64,000 nt of DNA from NCBI GenBank assembly GCA_002633005.1, contig NMRA01000381.1, positions 361,229 to 425,228 on the forward strand. Direction: 5' to 3'. The notes under the pieces were generated by a model that searched no databases, was not told the DNA's origin, and saw only the letters and a program-made list of their open reading frames with translations. Source of the DNA: Phoronis australis (taxonomy: Eukaryota > Phoronida > Phoronidae). The translations under genes were made by a program, and so were the position numbers. Shown in pieces: positions 32,982-45,200 of this stretch (positions within the stretch are counted from its first letter, which is position 1; each line of letters opens with the position of its first letter).

Positions 32982-34546
32982 TCAGGTGTCCCAAAAAGTA
33001 GGCCACTTTTTGACAAGTAATTTTTCAGCAATTGATCAACCAAATTCGTTCAAATTTTTCACAATGTATGTTCAGGGTATCGTTAGTACGTCTATAAAGT
33101 GTCTCAGAGAAATATAAAGAATTATGGAAGTACTGTGAAATTCAAAACAGCGGGGTGAAAAATGCAATATCACTGTGTCTTTCATCGTGTTCATGCTGGG
33201 GTGGCTTCTGTCAGTCAATAAAATTGCCTGCCTGGGTGTCAAGTCTGCTGTTTTTTATTGCTCATATCGGTTCTGTCCAATCTGTTTGAAAGCATGACTT
33301 TAAATGAAAGCGATTAATTTACAATTAAAACCTATTTCAAGGAGAAAGAGTGGAGCGGGAGAAGAATCGTACGGGAGTTACCAGGGAAAGGGTGGAGTCG
33401 TGCGACTGTAAACAGACTTATGCTAAAATACGGAACACAGGGTCTGTTGCGTGTAAAAGTGGCAGTGGGAGACCCAGGACTGCATGTTTGAAAAAAAACG
33501 AGGTTAGTGTTGAGGAACTGATTCAATACCAGGAGGACAACCCGGGGAATCACATTTTTATCTCTGAGACAAGTCGCAAAGGATTTACAAGTGACCAAGA
33601 TAGTCTTCTGTACAAAGAATGCCGAAAAACAGGAGTTAAGACCCTTCAAAAGAATGTGGGTAACACGGAGAGATCAAAATATTAGAAGGAAAAGAAAAAC
33701 TCGATGCCGCTACTTGCATGAACGCTATTCAACCACTGATGTGAACAGTATCAGTTTCACTGATGAAAAAGACTTTACGCTAGAGATCGCTAAAACTATC
33801 GTGTTTATGGGAAACAAAAACGAGAAATTTAGCCTTCTCGACTCTATCATGAGACTTCCAGATTTTCAAAAAAGTAATAGTTTCCGCTGGAGTATCATAT
33901 GACCGAAAAACAAATATTCATTTTATTGACACTGATGGAGCCAAAGTTCACAGTCAACGCTACATGCAGTTATTGGATGAAAATCTTCTCACGGATCGCA
34001 GGCAACTTTATCCTGGAAACAGTTACGTGTTTCAGCAAAATGGGGCTCCTTCACACACGAACAAGATAACCCAGGCTCATCTGGGGGAGGCCACACCAAA
34101 ATTCAACAAAAAAGTATGAGTAGCCTCCGCTCAGCTGGACTGCAATCCAATGGACAATGCTATATGGGACTCTCTGAAGGAGAAACGGGGAATGAGAAGC
34201 AAATTGACTGAGCAGGAGTTAAAAGACAGGATAATTAAGTCATGGGAGGAAATCTCGATATGGAAGAAATGTGGAAAAGCATTTCTGGTAGAAAGAAATG
34301 GCTCCGTTTAGTCGTGGAGGAAGATGGAGGCCACATTGAGCAAATAAGGGAGCTTTCCTTTGATATTTTATTTTTTGAAATGTTTTTAATTTGACGGTAC
34401 TCGCACAATTGCACACAGATCTCTTTGATATTTTGTACATTTGTTGATGATATCCTAAGGTTTACCTGTAAGAAATTAAAAAAATCGGTTTATCCGTTGC
34501 TGCGAAATTACTAGTCAACAAGAGGCTCACTTTTTGGGACACCTGA
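32982..34546 (+). mobile_element. Tc1/mariner-type DNA transposon (inactive)
   Basis: 1565 bp bounded by TCAGGTGTCCCAAAAAGT and its inverse, flanked by TA on both sides (32980-32981 and 34547-34548), the target site of this superfamily. Similarity between the two ends continues beyond 50 bp (GTCAAC/GACAAG, AGTAATTT, GCAGCAA/CAGCAATTG blocks). It contains one decayed transposase gene. Confidence 0.92.
33350..34310 (+). pseudogene. Decayed Tc1/mariner transposase
   Basis: Domains in order, in changing frames: helix-turn-helix region (RELPGKGWSRATVNRL, then GSGRPRT), linker (ELRPFKRMWVTRRDQN), first catalytic Asp in SFTDEKDFTLE, second position in VFQQNGAPSHTNK, where Asn replaces the usual Asp, and third acidic region LDCNPMDNAIWDSLKEK. 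Several frameshifts, a stop between the second and third catalytic positions and the Asn substitution all argue that it is dead. Confidence 0.9.
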
Positions 34547-34548
34547 TA

Positions 34549-34974
34549 TGCGATACGATGGAAGCCGGAAGGAGTGAAATTAAGCAGACAGACTGATGTC
34601 ACCAAGGCCAAAGGCCAGTACAAGTTGGCCAGCCTCCCTCTGCGTCCGAGAAAAAACTGCCCTCGAGAAAGAAAGAACACTTCGAGTCTAAAGGTGCACT
34701 ACCTGGGACAAAGGCGGTGCCGAAATGGGCGCACCGAAGGTCTGTAGTGGGGAAGGGAAGACGGAATTCGTGTGAACTTTCCCTGTTATCTTATAGATTG
34801 TATCATAGAACTGATATGAAGAAAATCTGTGCGTAATCGAATGTCTAGAATTCAATTGGTTACCAATTAGCATTTGAGGATAACTAACCGATACTTAAAT
34901 TGACCACACTTATTCGCATTATTTCAGCTGAGCGTACTTTCGGGATAATTACCAGGAGCATTTGGTAACCAAGG
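34549..34974. other. 5' flank of the CHK-like kinase gene
   Basis: No repeats recognised. A possible splice acceptor ATTATTTCAG ends at 34926, 48 bp before the ATG, so the first coding exon may have a separate upstream non-coding exon. Confidence 0.35.
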
Positions 34975-37438
34975 ATGTCATGGGTAATAACGCAAGATTA
35001 CCTGAAGATGGTACTGAAACGTGTGGAACCTAGCGCAAACCTGGAGTCGTTCACTGTTGATGAGGGTGGATCAGGTAAATGCAGTTTGCTCATTCCATCC
35101 TCTGACGTCACACCCAAGACATAGTTTGACTAAACTATCTGCTTCCCTTCTACTTTCGGACTGCAGTTTACTGTCACCAAAGTGTATTAATTTTGCTTCT
35201 TACGAAAACGGATCCGAGTTTTATTTATTTAGTTAAAAATGCATATTTTGTTGCTGAAGTACTTCCGATGGTGTCTTTTCGGTTGAGCATGCCTACATAA
35301 AACGTCAAGCATCCTTACTTATTACTTTGGACAAACGTAGGTGTTGGGAATAGAGCAAACAGAGAATGACTTGTGTCAAAATCATCTTCCAGACCAGTGA
35401 AGCCAACAACCTCGGCTTATGTGGACTGCATTTCACGTCAGCTAAAATATAATCGTTTGCAAACTACCAATCCGTACAATGTTCTGAATAAGGGACGGCT
35501 AGTCATGATGGCAGTGGTTATGGATTTTGGGCCAAAAGTTGTCGGCTGATGATAAGACCGCCGATTCAAAATTCCACCTCTTGGCTTGGATGCAAGCGAA
35601 GAACCTTTTCGTCGTTTAGCTCGTTGTTGACTTTTTAACCGAAGCTCCTTGTCGTTTAAAAACACCATATTCATCCAATCTTGAATTGTTGTCAAACGAG
35701 CCGACAAGTGAAGTTACAGGCAATGCGTACATGAACCATTTTCGAATTACCAATTTTAGGTTTGGCCAACCCCAATGAACATTGGGTTTTTTTAAAGTCG
35801 CTCATGGTTTCTATGTACTTGTTGGTAACGGACATAGAACCCAATGACTATAAGGAATATTATGAGACCGACTTCATGAGAGTTCACGCCCTAATTCGAT
35901 TTTCGATTTCCATTTTAGCCAGATAAGCAGGGCGACATGCAGCAGTTTTTCTGAAGCATCTCGTTTTATGCATTACTTAAAAGTGTCGCTTTCGAAATTG
36001 CGACTTTAGGATTTACAAACCCCAATAAACTCTGAGTCGTTATCAATGTTCTTGCTGGTAAGGAGAATAAAGTCAAATCACGGCATGAAATATTGCTGCG
36101 ATACCAATTTCAAGAGAATAAAAGGCCTACTTCTCTTTTCGTTTTTAGCTAGCCAAACTAGAGTTGAAATGCGGCTTCAAATCTTTTTTAAAGTTTGGCC
36201 TGTCTTTATCGCCAGACTTTTTATTATGTCGGTCCCTACTCATTACTGCGTTATATGGTCTTTCACTTATCCTTTCAGAACAACAACACTTGAGTGCTCC
36301 CCTGAAAGTGACCGTAAATATCAATAAAGGAAGCTCAAGTGTCACTTACCTATGGGTCGTCAAAGTAGATCAGATGGGATCAGATGCAATGACAAAGTTT
36401 ATAAGAAGCAATAACTGGTTCAAGAATGAAGTGGATGTATACAGTAAACTGGTTCCTGCCATGAAAGCTATACAAGAGGAGCGTGGAATATGTCCCGTCA
36501 TGCCATCGATTCCAGAATTTGTGTTCGGAACAACTGGGCAGGACGTCGAGATGGTTTTCATGAAAGATTTGAGCACCTCTGGATTCATTTCCTGGGATAT
36601 AAAAAGAGACATGGATTTCGAGCATTGCAAATACGCAATGCAAGAGTTTGCGAAACTTCATGCTCTAGGTTACCTTCTGAAGGGCAATGACAGGTTCTCG
36701 TCGCAAGAACTGAAAACACGTTTTCCAGTTGTAACATCAGAAAAGGTGATGACTGAAAATTTTATGAAGTGGTACATTCCATTTTTCAGCAAATCTTTGA
36801 ACGCCGTTGTGGATGTGGCGGAGGAGATGCTGACGGAACAGGAAGTGGTTAAGAGAGCGCAAAAACTACGTGATCGCAAGTTGATATCTACGTGGGAGTC
36901 CTACTGCCTTCGAGAGGAGCCCTTTGCAACCATTTGTCACGGAGATCTGAAAAGTTCTAACATGTTTTTTCGTTACGATAACCATGAAAACTCCCGCGGA
37001 GAAAAGAACAAAACGCCTTCATCAATTTGCATCCTGGACTGGCAGTTGACACGTTACGCTGTGCCTGCTACAGACCTGACATATTTTCTTTACTGTTCCA
37101 CTGGGCGTAACCTACGACAAGAAAAAATTGATGAACTTATCCTCATCTATCATACCGCATTCAGTCATTACTTGAAATATTTGAACATCACCTTTCCTGA
37201 ATACGGTTTGGAAACACTCAAAGATCACGTTAACAGATCGAAAACCTTTGCAATATTTCACGCGCTGTTCGTGCTACCCCTTGTCCTGGCCAAGCCCGAG
37301 GATCACCTGGAGCTGGCGTTATGGCAACCAAATTCTGAACACGCACAAAGTATGGTAACAAATGCCCTTCGGAAATCAGAGGCACTAACGCGTGTCCTCG
37401 ATTTGTTGTATGACGCTATATCTACAGGGTTTTTGTAG
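34975..37438 (+). CDS. CHK/EcKinase-like small-molecule kinase (DUF1679-type)
   Basis: Two exons, 34975-35074 and 36279-37438, join in phase (G|AA) to give 419 residues, a normal length for this family. The family includes insect ecdysteroid 22-kinases and choline-kinase-like proteins with a protein-kinase-like fold. The N-terminus MSWVITQDYLKMVLKRVEP matches the family's usual opening. Key residues are present: Lys62 (LWVVKV), Glu84 (NEVDVY), the catalytic loop HGDLKSSN (His254, Asp256, Asn261) and the metal-binding Asp287 in ILDWQ. The Brenner-type loop is therefore intact and the enzyme probably phosphorylates a small alcohol substrate, which cannot be named. The frame is open upstream of 36279, but that part is repeat-derived intron. 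Stop TAG at 37436-37438. Confidence 0.9.
35740..35960 (+). repeat. Dispersed repeat family E, copy 2 (kinase intron)
   Basis: Contains GGCCAACCCC, GTACTTGTTGGTAACGGA, TAAGGAATATTATGAGACCG, CCCTAATTCGATTTT and TTTAGCCAGATAAGCAGGG in family order. Confidence 0.8.
35990..36185 (+). repeat. Dispersed repeat family E, copy 3 (kinase intron)
   Basis: Diverged copy next to copy 2: CAAACCCCAATAAACTCTGA, ATGTTCTTGCTGGTAAGGAG, ATGAAATATTGCTGCGA and TTTAGCTAGCCAAACTAGAG. Its right end lies about 90 bp before the kinase exon 2 acceptor. Confidence 0.65.
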
Positions 37439-38298
37439 TTGAAGTTTGCTCATTTGTAAATCAAAATAATAAGTAAATCATTTGATGTTTCGAAATTAAG
37501 TGGTCAAGTCGCGTTAGCAAGGGGTTCCGTTGTTCGAACTGAAGCCATGGAAGATCTCAAGTCAACAAAGAGGTCGGTCTATGTTGCCTCAAACAATAAC
37601 ATTTCAGATCACTCTATTATTTGAAAAGACAGACAGAATGTCGCTTTTGTTAACTGAGATTTCACAGAAAAATTTGAAGAACATTTCTGAGATTTAAAAT
37701 AACGCGGATATTTTGAAGGAAAATATGCAATATTGAAGCTAAAAAATTTGACGTCTAGTTACACACGTGCATTACTACACGAGGAGCCAGTTTTATTGTC
37801 CCATGCAAATTGGAACACAACTCTCTTGCGATACCTTTTTCTACCTATGTTTTCAGAGATTACTATTTCATCTGTTGTATATAGTTTTTCATACCTTTTA
37901 CCAGTTGTACCTCTACGTTGTTACATTATAAACGGCCCTTGTTGCTAACGCATGGTCTCCTTGGAAACGGCTTTTGACACTCTTTTATGGGACATATGTC
38001 GAACATTAATGGAGTGTCCAAAGCTGAAAATTGATTCTGGACGTAAAGCATTGTATTGTTTTGCCTAAAACATAGGCTTTCGTTCTCATTTTGCGAAAAA
38101 ATAATGCATGTCGTCAAAAAAAATTAAGAATTAAATTACACAAGTGAATCAATATTGGAACAGTGAAAAACTGAATCACAGCTATTCGACCGAATGATGC
38201 CTTTTTCTTTGACTGCATTTCTAGATGATATTTTTCCAATAATTGTATTGTTACAGGTATTTAAAATCATTTTATAACTTTAAAAGCATGAACAATTG
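37439..38298. other. 3' flank of the kinase gene
   Basis: No coding signal. No canonical AATAAA close to the stop; an ATTAAA variant near 38130 is a possible poly(A) signal. Nothing else recognised. Confidence 0.35.
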
Positions 38299-38448
38299 CA
38301 GGGGCAGGATTTCGAGTTAGGGGGAGCCTGGGCAGAGTATTAGCCAGGATTTTGTCCGTCGAACATTCGCACCCCCGAACTGCCAAATGTAATCTAGGAG
38401 AATTTTAGGGAGGGGGGGGGGCATGGCCCCTCTCTAAATCCGCCACTG
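38299..38448 (+). mobile_element. Family B-related MITE (150 bp)
   Basis: Starts CAGGGGCAGGATTTCGAG and ends AAATCCGCCACTG. The interior has TATTAGCCAGGATTTTG, CCCCCGAACTGCCAAATG and AGGAGAATTTTAGG, as in the element at 10306-10470. No matching flanking duplication. Confidence 0.8.
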
Positions 38449-38785
38449 CATTACTAGTAAGTTTAGCTAGGGTATTTTAATTAAAAGTTCGTCGTTTGAA
38501 CGCAAAGCGTTTTAACGGGACATTTTAACGTGTCACACCCAAGCATATAACTACCATAGATTAAAAACATCATATATGGTAATGCTTTTCCTTTGAAAAG
38601 GAAATGACGATTCCGCACATGCGGAATATTGTTGCAGCATGCAAATACACACGGTTAGTATCATTTCGTGTGACAATCGGCAACTGCCGTTCAACTCCGT
38701 TCAAGTTTATGAGTGTACTAATCGCATTTAAGCTAAACTGTTTCAGTAAAATTATAAGTGAATCCAACTTATGAGAGAACTAAAC

Positions 38786-38791
38786 TTTATT
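38786..38791 (-). terminator. Candidate polyadenylation signal of CLCN6
   Basis: AATAAA on the minus strand, about 475 bp after the CLCN6 stop codon. It is the first canonical hexamer I noticed. Confidence 0.4.
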
Positions 38792-39264
38792 GTAAGAAAT
38801 GCAAATTGTTATTTGCACCAAGAATTTATGCAATGCAGTCTCTCTTACTTGCACCAAGAATGCATGTTACAGTCTCCCGCACATCTCACCAATCCAAAGA
38901 GGCGACTTTTTGCAAAGCTGGATTTCAGCACTGAACATTTTGACAACTCGTATACAAGGCTAAGGCTGAAAAATTAGTCTAAAGTTACTTTCTGTTTCTC
39001 CTTTAACCATTCCGCGTAAGTTATGTTGAGTTGTTTTTTGGCGCTGGACCTTCTAACCTCTCTTGTCCATCGGTCATGCATTAAGGGTGAAGTGATCGGC
39101 CGCCATTCTGGTTTCTCTTCCTTAGACGTCTTTGTGAGCTAAGTTGAAATGTATGGTTGATGTACTTGTATCTCGACCTTTTTGCCATGGGTTAGGTTGA
39201 AGTGTATTCGGAGGAGGAGGGCAGATTACAATGCTTGGCTAAGTCCGTCTTCTACAGTCCCGAA

Positions 39265-42200
39265 TCAGGCCGAACTATTTAATACTAGGTCTTCTAGTTT
39301 CTCTTCCAAGTATTCGTGGGTTAGGTTGTGTCTGGTGATAAGTCCTTTCATCTGAAAGTACGAATATATTCAACACGGTAGTGTAGTATATTCGCAAAAC
39401 AAGTGATTTTCTAAACAGAGGTGTGCCAATCATAGTTAAATTTCGACCTTCTGGCTATCAAACAGAGGAAGTTAGCTTACCTTGCCTAGTGCGTCTAGAA
39501 CCGGGAGATGGCGCAATCCCATACTACGAAACAGGTTGAACACTTGAGAGACGGGAGTATTAGACAAGACCGTATAAGGACTAGCATTCATGTATGGCGT
39601 TACATCCTAAAATGATTGGGCAAAAGTCGCTGTGAAATACAGTTTAAGGGTAGTCATAAGTGAAACGTTGATTAGCAATCATGAAATCAAAGTTACTGGA
39701 GTATACAGTCGAATAATTCGTTGGTTAAAAATTAAAAACAAAAATAAATTGCCCAAATCTTGGGAGCTGAAAATCAACGATCCATAAATTTACCACAAGA
39801 ATAGCTGCAAGTTCAACGTTGCTCCTGCACCTATCACTGTTTAGCACTAAATGTTACTTTTTAAGACATGGAAATTTCATACATAAAACATAACTTCCAC
39901 GATTGTATACTTATTTGGAAGACAAATTCCATCAGGATGCAAGTGAATACGCTTAGCTGACCAACTGAAAACTTGAAAGTGATTGTCCATACCGTTAGTC
40001 TGCACGACGTTCAGTCACACTTTGACGTAAAATAAAGGGAAAATGCAACGTACTTACTATTACAGAATCGGTAGAAAACTGACTGCTGTCAATGTCATAT
40101 ATGTCGGGGTACCTTGGATAAAATGATGTAAATTCTGCATATGAAATTTCCGGTTGACAGTCAGCCTAAAATATAAAGAGCATTTAGGCTGATCCATTGA
40201 GCTGGTTACGGCCGAACACAGATCATGAAGAATAATTTCATGCAGTTATTTATGTTAAACAAGAAAGATGAGTTTTGATAAATATGTATATTCAACTTCA
40301 TCCATTTCCTAAAGATTTTATTTTTCAAAACGAATCTTTGTTCTCCACAAGATATTCAGAAAGATAACACTATTTGGCTATATTGCACTACTGTCACAAC
40401 TCGGAGATGGTAAAAATGATAAAGGGAGGTAAAAAACCTCACATGCCCACGTGCTGCTGTGCTGTTGTTTGGGTTAAGCGGTCATGTTTCAATCGAAATT
40501 TGTGGTTGCCGGGGCCCTGCTTTGCGACATTCCAGAGCCGCCAGTGAACACCATACCAGGTCGACACTTTTGCTGCCGCTATTCATTGAATTAAGTATTA
40601 CAGACAATCGTGAAAAAACTTACTGAGTCACGTTCTTTGTAAAAAACACCCTTTTTCAACAAAACAACCAAATCACTTCTTAAAATAATTCCATGAAAGC
40701 TAAGGGTGACTTCAGCATTTGCTTCTGTACCGCTGTTAGTGACCGACGGTGACGTAACTGCCTCCAGCCTCTACAATACATAGTCATTATTTGTACCGCA
40801 GTAAAGAGAGCACATAGGGGATTAGTTTAAATATGCCACTGAAAATGTTCAACCTCTGCTTTAAAATCAAGGATTATCGTATAGACAGGTAGATCCAGGC
40901 GATTTTTACGATGTGTCATGAGAGACAATGGACATTAGAATTAACTGTGCGATCGCTATACGTTATTTCCCAACACATGACCAAGTGGAAAAATGTTATT
41001 GCATCACGAAACAAATCAGAAATACAATGGCTGCTCCCATTCACCAACATCTCTCTTCAGGCACCAGGCACCCAATAACATATTGTTGTCAGCGGAGGAA
41101 CGATGAAAATGTGAAGGCAACCCACTCCTGTTGGCCACCACGTTCGCCATCTCCAGCTCCCTTCCGACCGCCTCCCTACACCGTTCATTGGCTTCACGAT
41201 GGTTCGGCAACTCATAGACTACAAATCCTTTAAAAATAACCATAAAGCCATTGTGTTCTATAGACACGGCTTAAACATTTCGCATGTTTTCAATATCAGG
41301 CAAAACATTCAAGGGAGTTGACAACGGGAAACAAATATACCTGGACTCTACCACTTGATGCTGGTACGTCAAAGTCATCTCTAGTGACCACAGGATAGGC
41401 GTGGTGTGCAGTGGTGCGTAATATGTTGATGATTGTCTGAACTCTAGAGTGGGGATAGACATATTTCAGTTCCTTGCTCATGATGTCCTTTGCTCTCATT
41501 CTGTAACAACGATAATCGGAGGAGTTAGGCAGCAGTTATACATAGAATTGTGTTTAAATACACGCCAGTGTTGTCTATTTACAATTTTATTGGACACTCG
41601 CTCAAACTTGCGATATATTTGTCAATCATGCAAGTGAGTTTCTATTCGAATTGTAGACAAAAGTGCCATGCGTTTAACAGTTCTAAAACAGAGGATGTAA
41701 TTATACACAGTCACACTGGGCCAATAGTAGGTAAGCTGTTACTCAAAATATCTTGTGAGGAACTATTAGGAAGTAAGATACCTACAACTCAACTTTTGGA
41801 GGGGCTTCCCATTCAAGTAATGGAACGTTTCGTAACTTTATATGAATATCATATAAGCCTTCTGTGAATAAATCGCCACTCCACTTGGCAACCTGAAATT
41901 GTTAAAAATAAAAGTCATTTTATGTATATCTTTAGGCTTTTTGCTCCTAACATGGTCTTCCGTTTAACCATAATTATGATACAGGACCATGTGTAACATG
42001 GAAGCCAAAGCAAGCCAATGATTTTAAAAAGATTCGTTAATCAACTTGCCATAGTCGCTAGAGCTTTTTGTTTAATAAAATCTCTTGGCAAACATGTTGC
42101 AAAATACACCAATCTTAGAGAGAAGCTGCGACGATCCACAACCATTGAGGGACAGATCGTCCACGTCTAATACGCACCATCAACACGAGCATTATCGGCA

Positions 42201-45200
42201 GGCCGTAGCTTATTTCATTTGTGGACTCTATCAAGATAACAGTCAGACTGATGGTCATGCGTACAACTCCCCCGAGGAAGGCTGCCGCGCCCACAAGGGC
42301 AAATGTTCCGGAATATATCCTGGGGTAGCCTAGAACACTATCAAAGAGAGGACAGTTTATCAGTTGTTTGGTGTCGGAATGAGTTAACAAAATATCAGAA
42401 AGTAATGTAATTAGCAACTAACCTATTATGTAACCTTAGATCAATACACATCAGTGTCCGATTTACATTTTCGGTCACGGGAGTTTCACTCATTCAGGTT
42501 GCACAAAGTACGTATTTCCAAAGAAAGGCGGTTTTTTCGTCAGAGAGTTCATTTATTGAAGGGTGGGGTCAAATTGTCTGAACCCCACGAGGTCCGCCAT
42601 TGCACCTTGCGGTTGATAGCAGCAATACCAACCATACAATTGTCCAAATGGTGATTATTATCATATCGTACTTAATCTAAATCGAAAGCCAATTTTAATA
42701 GATAAAAATGGAACATTCTTAATCATCATCAAATTGATGAGAATTTGTCTTCCGTTTAGTGACCGTGGGGCCGCTCACAGTGAAATTTGACAACACAACT
42801 CATCACTGGGGGGGCACACATTATCTCCCGCATTTTGATGTTGACTGGACCATGGTCCCGTTTCATCAAAGAACGCATAGACAAGAAAGCCAAACTTTTG
42901 AAAATACTTAACAAGTGTTTGTTAGGTGGCCAACAACTTATTAAGCAGTAGATGAAAATTACCATCTCGTCTGAATACGGATTACAAATTTTCTTTCGTA
43001 AGTTAAAAAAAAACTTTGCCACAGTCTCAGTCAATTGCCAACGAAACATCTTCGCTATCGCCGGTCGGCCATACTAGACCAACAACATATCACAAAACGA
43101 GCCCTTAATTGTCAATACAAATGGGCGACATGCATAGGACGTTTCGAATCAACGTTTTATTCAAAACAGGAACGCTTTCTATCAACCAGTGTGTAGACAA
43201 GGTGCACTCACTTCACTAACAGAGTAGCTACAAATCGACCAAAAGCAGCTCCACAAAGAAGTGACGGCACGAACAGACCACTTGGTATAGACGCACCGTA
43301 TGTCCAGCACGCCAGGAAAAAGAAACAAATAAAGAAAATCCCAAGAGTAGTTAAGCTGAATGTTCCTGAAAGAAAAATTGCATAAATGACGAAAACGGTC
43401 TTATAACTCAATGATAGTATCATCAGCAATGAGCAAGAATTCAGCAACCCTGTATTAACACAAATATGTATGCAGCGCAAAACGTTGAAATGCGCCAGCG
43501 ACTGCTCCGCAAACGGTATGCTTCTAGGAGTGTTTATGAGTATTATATAATACATAAAATACAAGACTGGTTCCAAAATCAACTTCATAGGCCAAGAACC
43601 TCCTATGCTGAATTTTGGAGCGCATTAGTTGTAAAATGCCGATGTTGTCGGAAAAAATCCGGTCGGCCACGTTTTCACAAAGCCCACCCCACTGTCAGTA
43701 TTGATATTGTTAGTTAGTCAAGGATACCAAAGTAAAGGCAAGTGTTCAAATCACTTCAGTAGAAGCCCTGATACCAGTACAATCGTAAATTATTAGTATA
43801 ACCGATCACCACGACATCGGCAGCCCAGCGAAGCTGAAACCCGAAGGCTAAAAGTTAGAACGCAGAATATACATTAAATGGATCCATTCGAAAATTGGAA
43901 CGTGTGGTAGCTTCCTTAATAGATACCTATTTGCCAAAGTTCATGAAACCCCACTAAGGAACGCAGTAGACAAAGAAGCATACGCAAAGAAAGCCTAAGC
44001 TGCTGCAACTAGGGGGAGGCCAAAGTAGTTTGACCCGTCCGAAAATCAACGTCAGCTCATCTCCAAAGTAACACATCTGTGAAATTTCATAAAGATCCTT
44101 GGAGCGCTTTGGCGGACAGAGAACTGGACAACAAAAACATCAGCAAAACAATAGAAATGACCAATACGGATGAAAATGGGAAAGTGCCATAGTCTCTACA
44201 ACAAATCTATTTGCCAAATTTCATGAAAATCCGTCCAGGAACTCGTAAGATGTAGATTAGAAGCTATAGCGTAAAAACAGTAAGGCATAGCGGTGGTCAA
44301 ATCCCTTAGAAACTTCGTTCGTGTCGTCCTATTCAAAATAGGAACATGACTGCAAAATTTCACAATCATCCATCGAGATACAGCGGCGGACGCCGGACGG
44401 ACGGAGGACAGCATAATCATGCACCAACACACAGGCACACACTAGCACGCGCACATATGTATGGACACATAAGAACATACGGACCTTCACAAGATCTTTA
44501 CTATATGTACCTTAGTGTTTTAGTTACCAACGTACCTTCTTGATGAAACAACTGCTTTATTGCGATTTCTTGAGGGTTGAAGAAAAGTGTCGCCATGTCG
44601 TTATAGTAACCGTCGGGACAGAAATACGTGCGAACCCCTTCCGACGTAGAATTACTATTAGACTAAACAAAACAAAATATTGACATTACAACCTGAACAT
44701 TAATATTCGAAAGTGACAAAGCGCAGTTGCTGTAGGAACTATGTTGTCCGTGCATGATTATCAGCGGTGGACAAGTCAATACTAGATGCCTAACACTTGC
44801 AATGTTATGACTTCGAATCCAGGTTCGCAGGGCAAAACCTCATTCTCTTGGCAAGCGATTCTCCGCTACACTGACATAACCACTTGTGACTGCGGCCGAG
44901 GAGGAAGAAAGGTTGGAGATCAACTGTAGCCACCCAATTTTTAGGTTGCAAATATGAGATGCCACGACGGATCAAAATGGACAACTTAATTCAGCTCAAG
45001 TTAAGTAAATAATATAAAATAAGAATGAAGGGGCTTATTAAGCCAAAAATAATACATGTGAGGATCATTAAGCCAAAAATAGTACATGTGAGGCTCATTT
45101 ACCCACAAATAATACATGTGAGCTCCATTCAGGAAACAGAAGCCAAGCAAAACAAGTGTTAACTTGTATCATTTCGTGGCTCGAATCTTGTGACTCGCAA

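Noticed and set aside
32615-33043. 142-codon minus-strand open frame
   Set aside because: Its first part is the antisense of the mariner terminal repeat and the rest has no family motif.
36164-36278. In-frame ATG extension upstream of kinase exon 2
   Set aside because: The frame is open by chance through family E repeat and intron. The family N-terminus is clearly encoded by 34975-35074, and the CTTTCAG acceptor at 36278 fits the phase.
41016-41267. 83-codon minus-strand open frame between CLCN6 exons 18 and 19, considered as a linker exon
   Set aside because: Exons 18 and 19 join in phase without it, it has no match to the CLC-6 linker, and it ends in a stop with no convincing donor. It stays only as a fallback if transcripts show an extra exon.
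41786-41800. In-frame TAG at the end of CLCN6 exon 17 as a premature stop
   Set aside because: Using the donor GTAGGT two bases into the last codon removes the TAG and restores the phase expected by exon 18 (TT|A).
42300-42417. Alternative acceptors for CLCN6 exon 16 (CTAG or CCCAG)
   Set aside because: Only GATAG|T at 42338/42337 gives the correct phase and the same residue count as the human protein in this loop.
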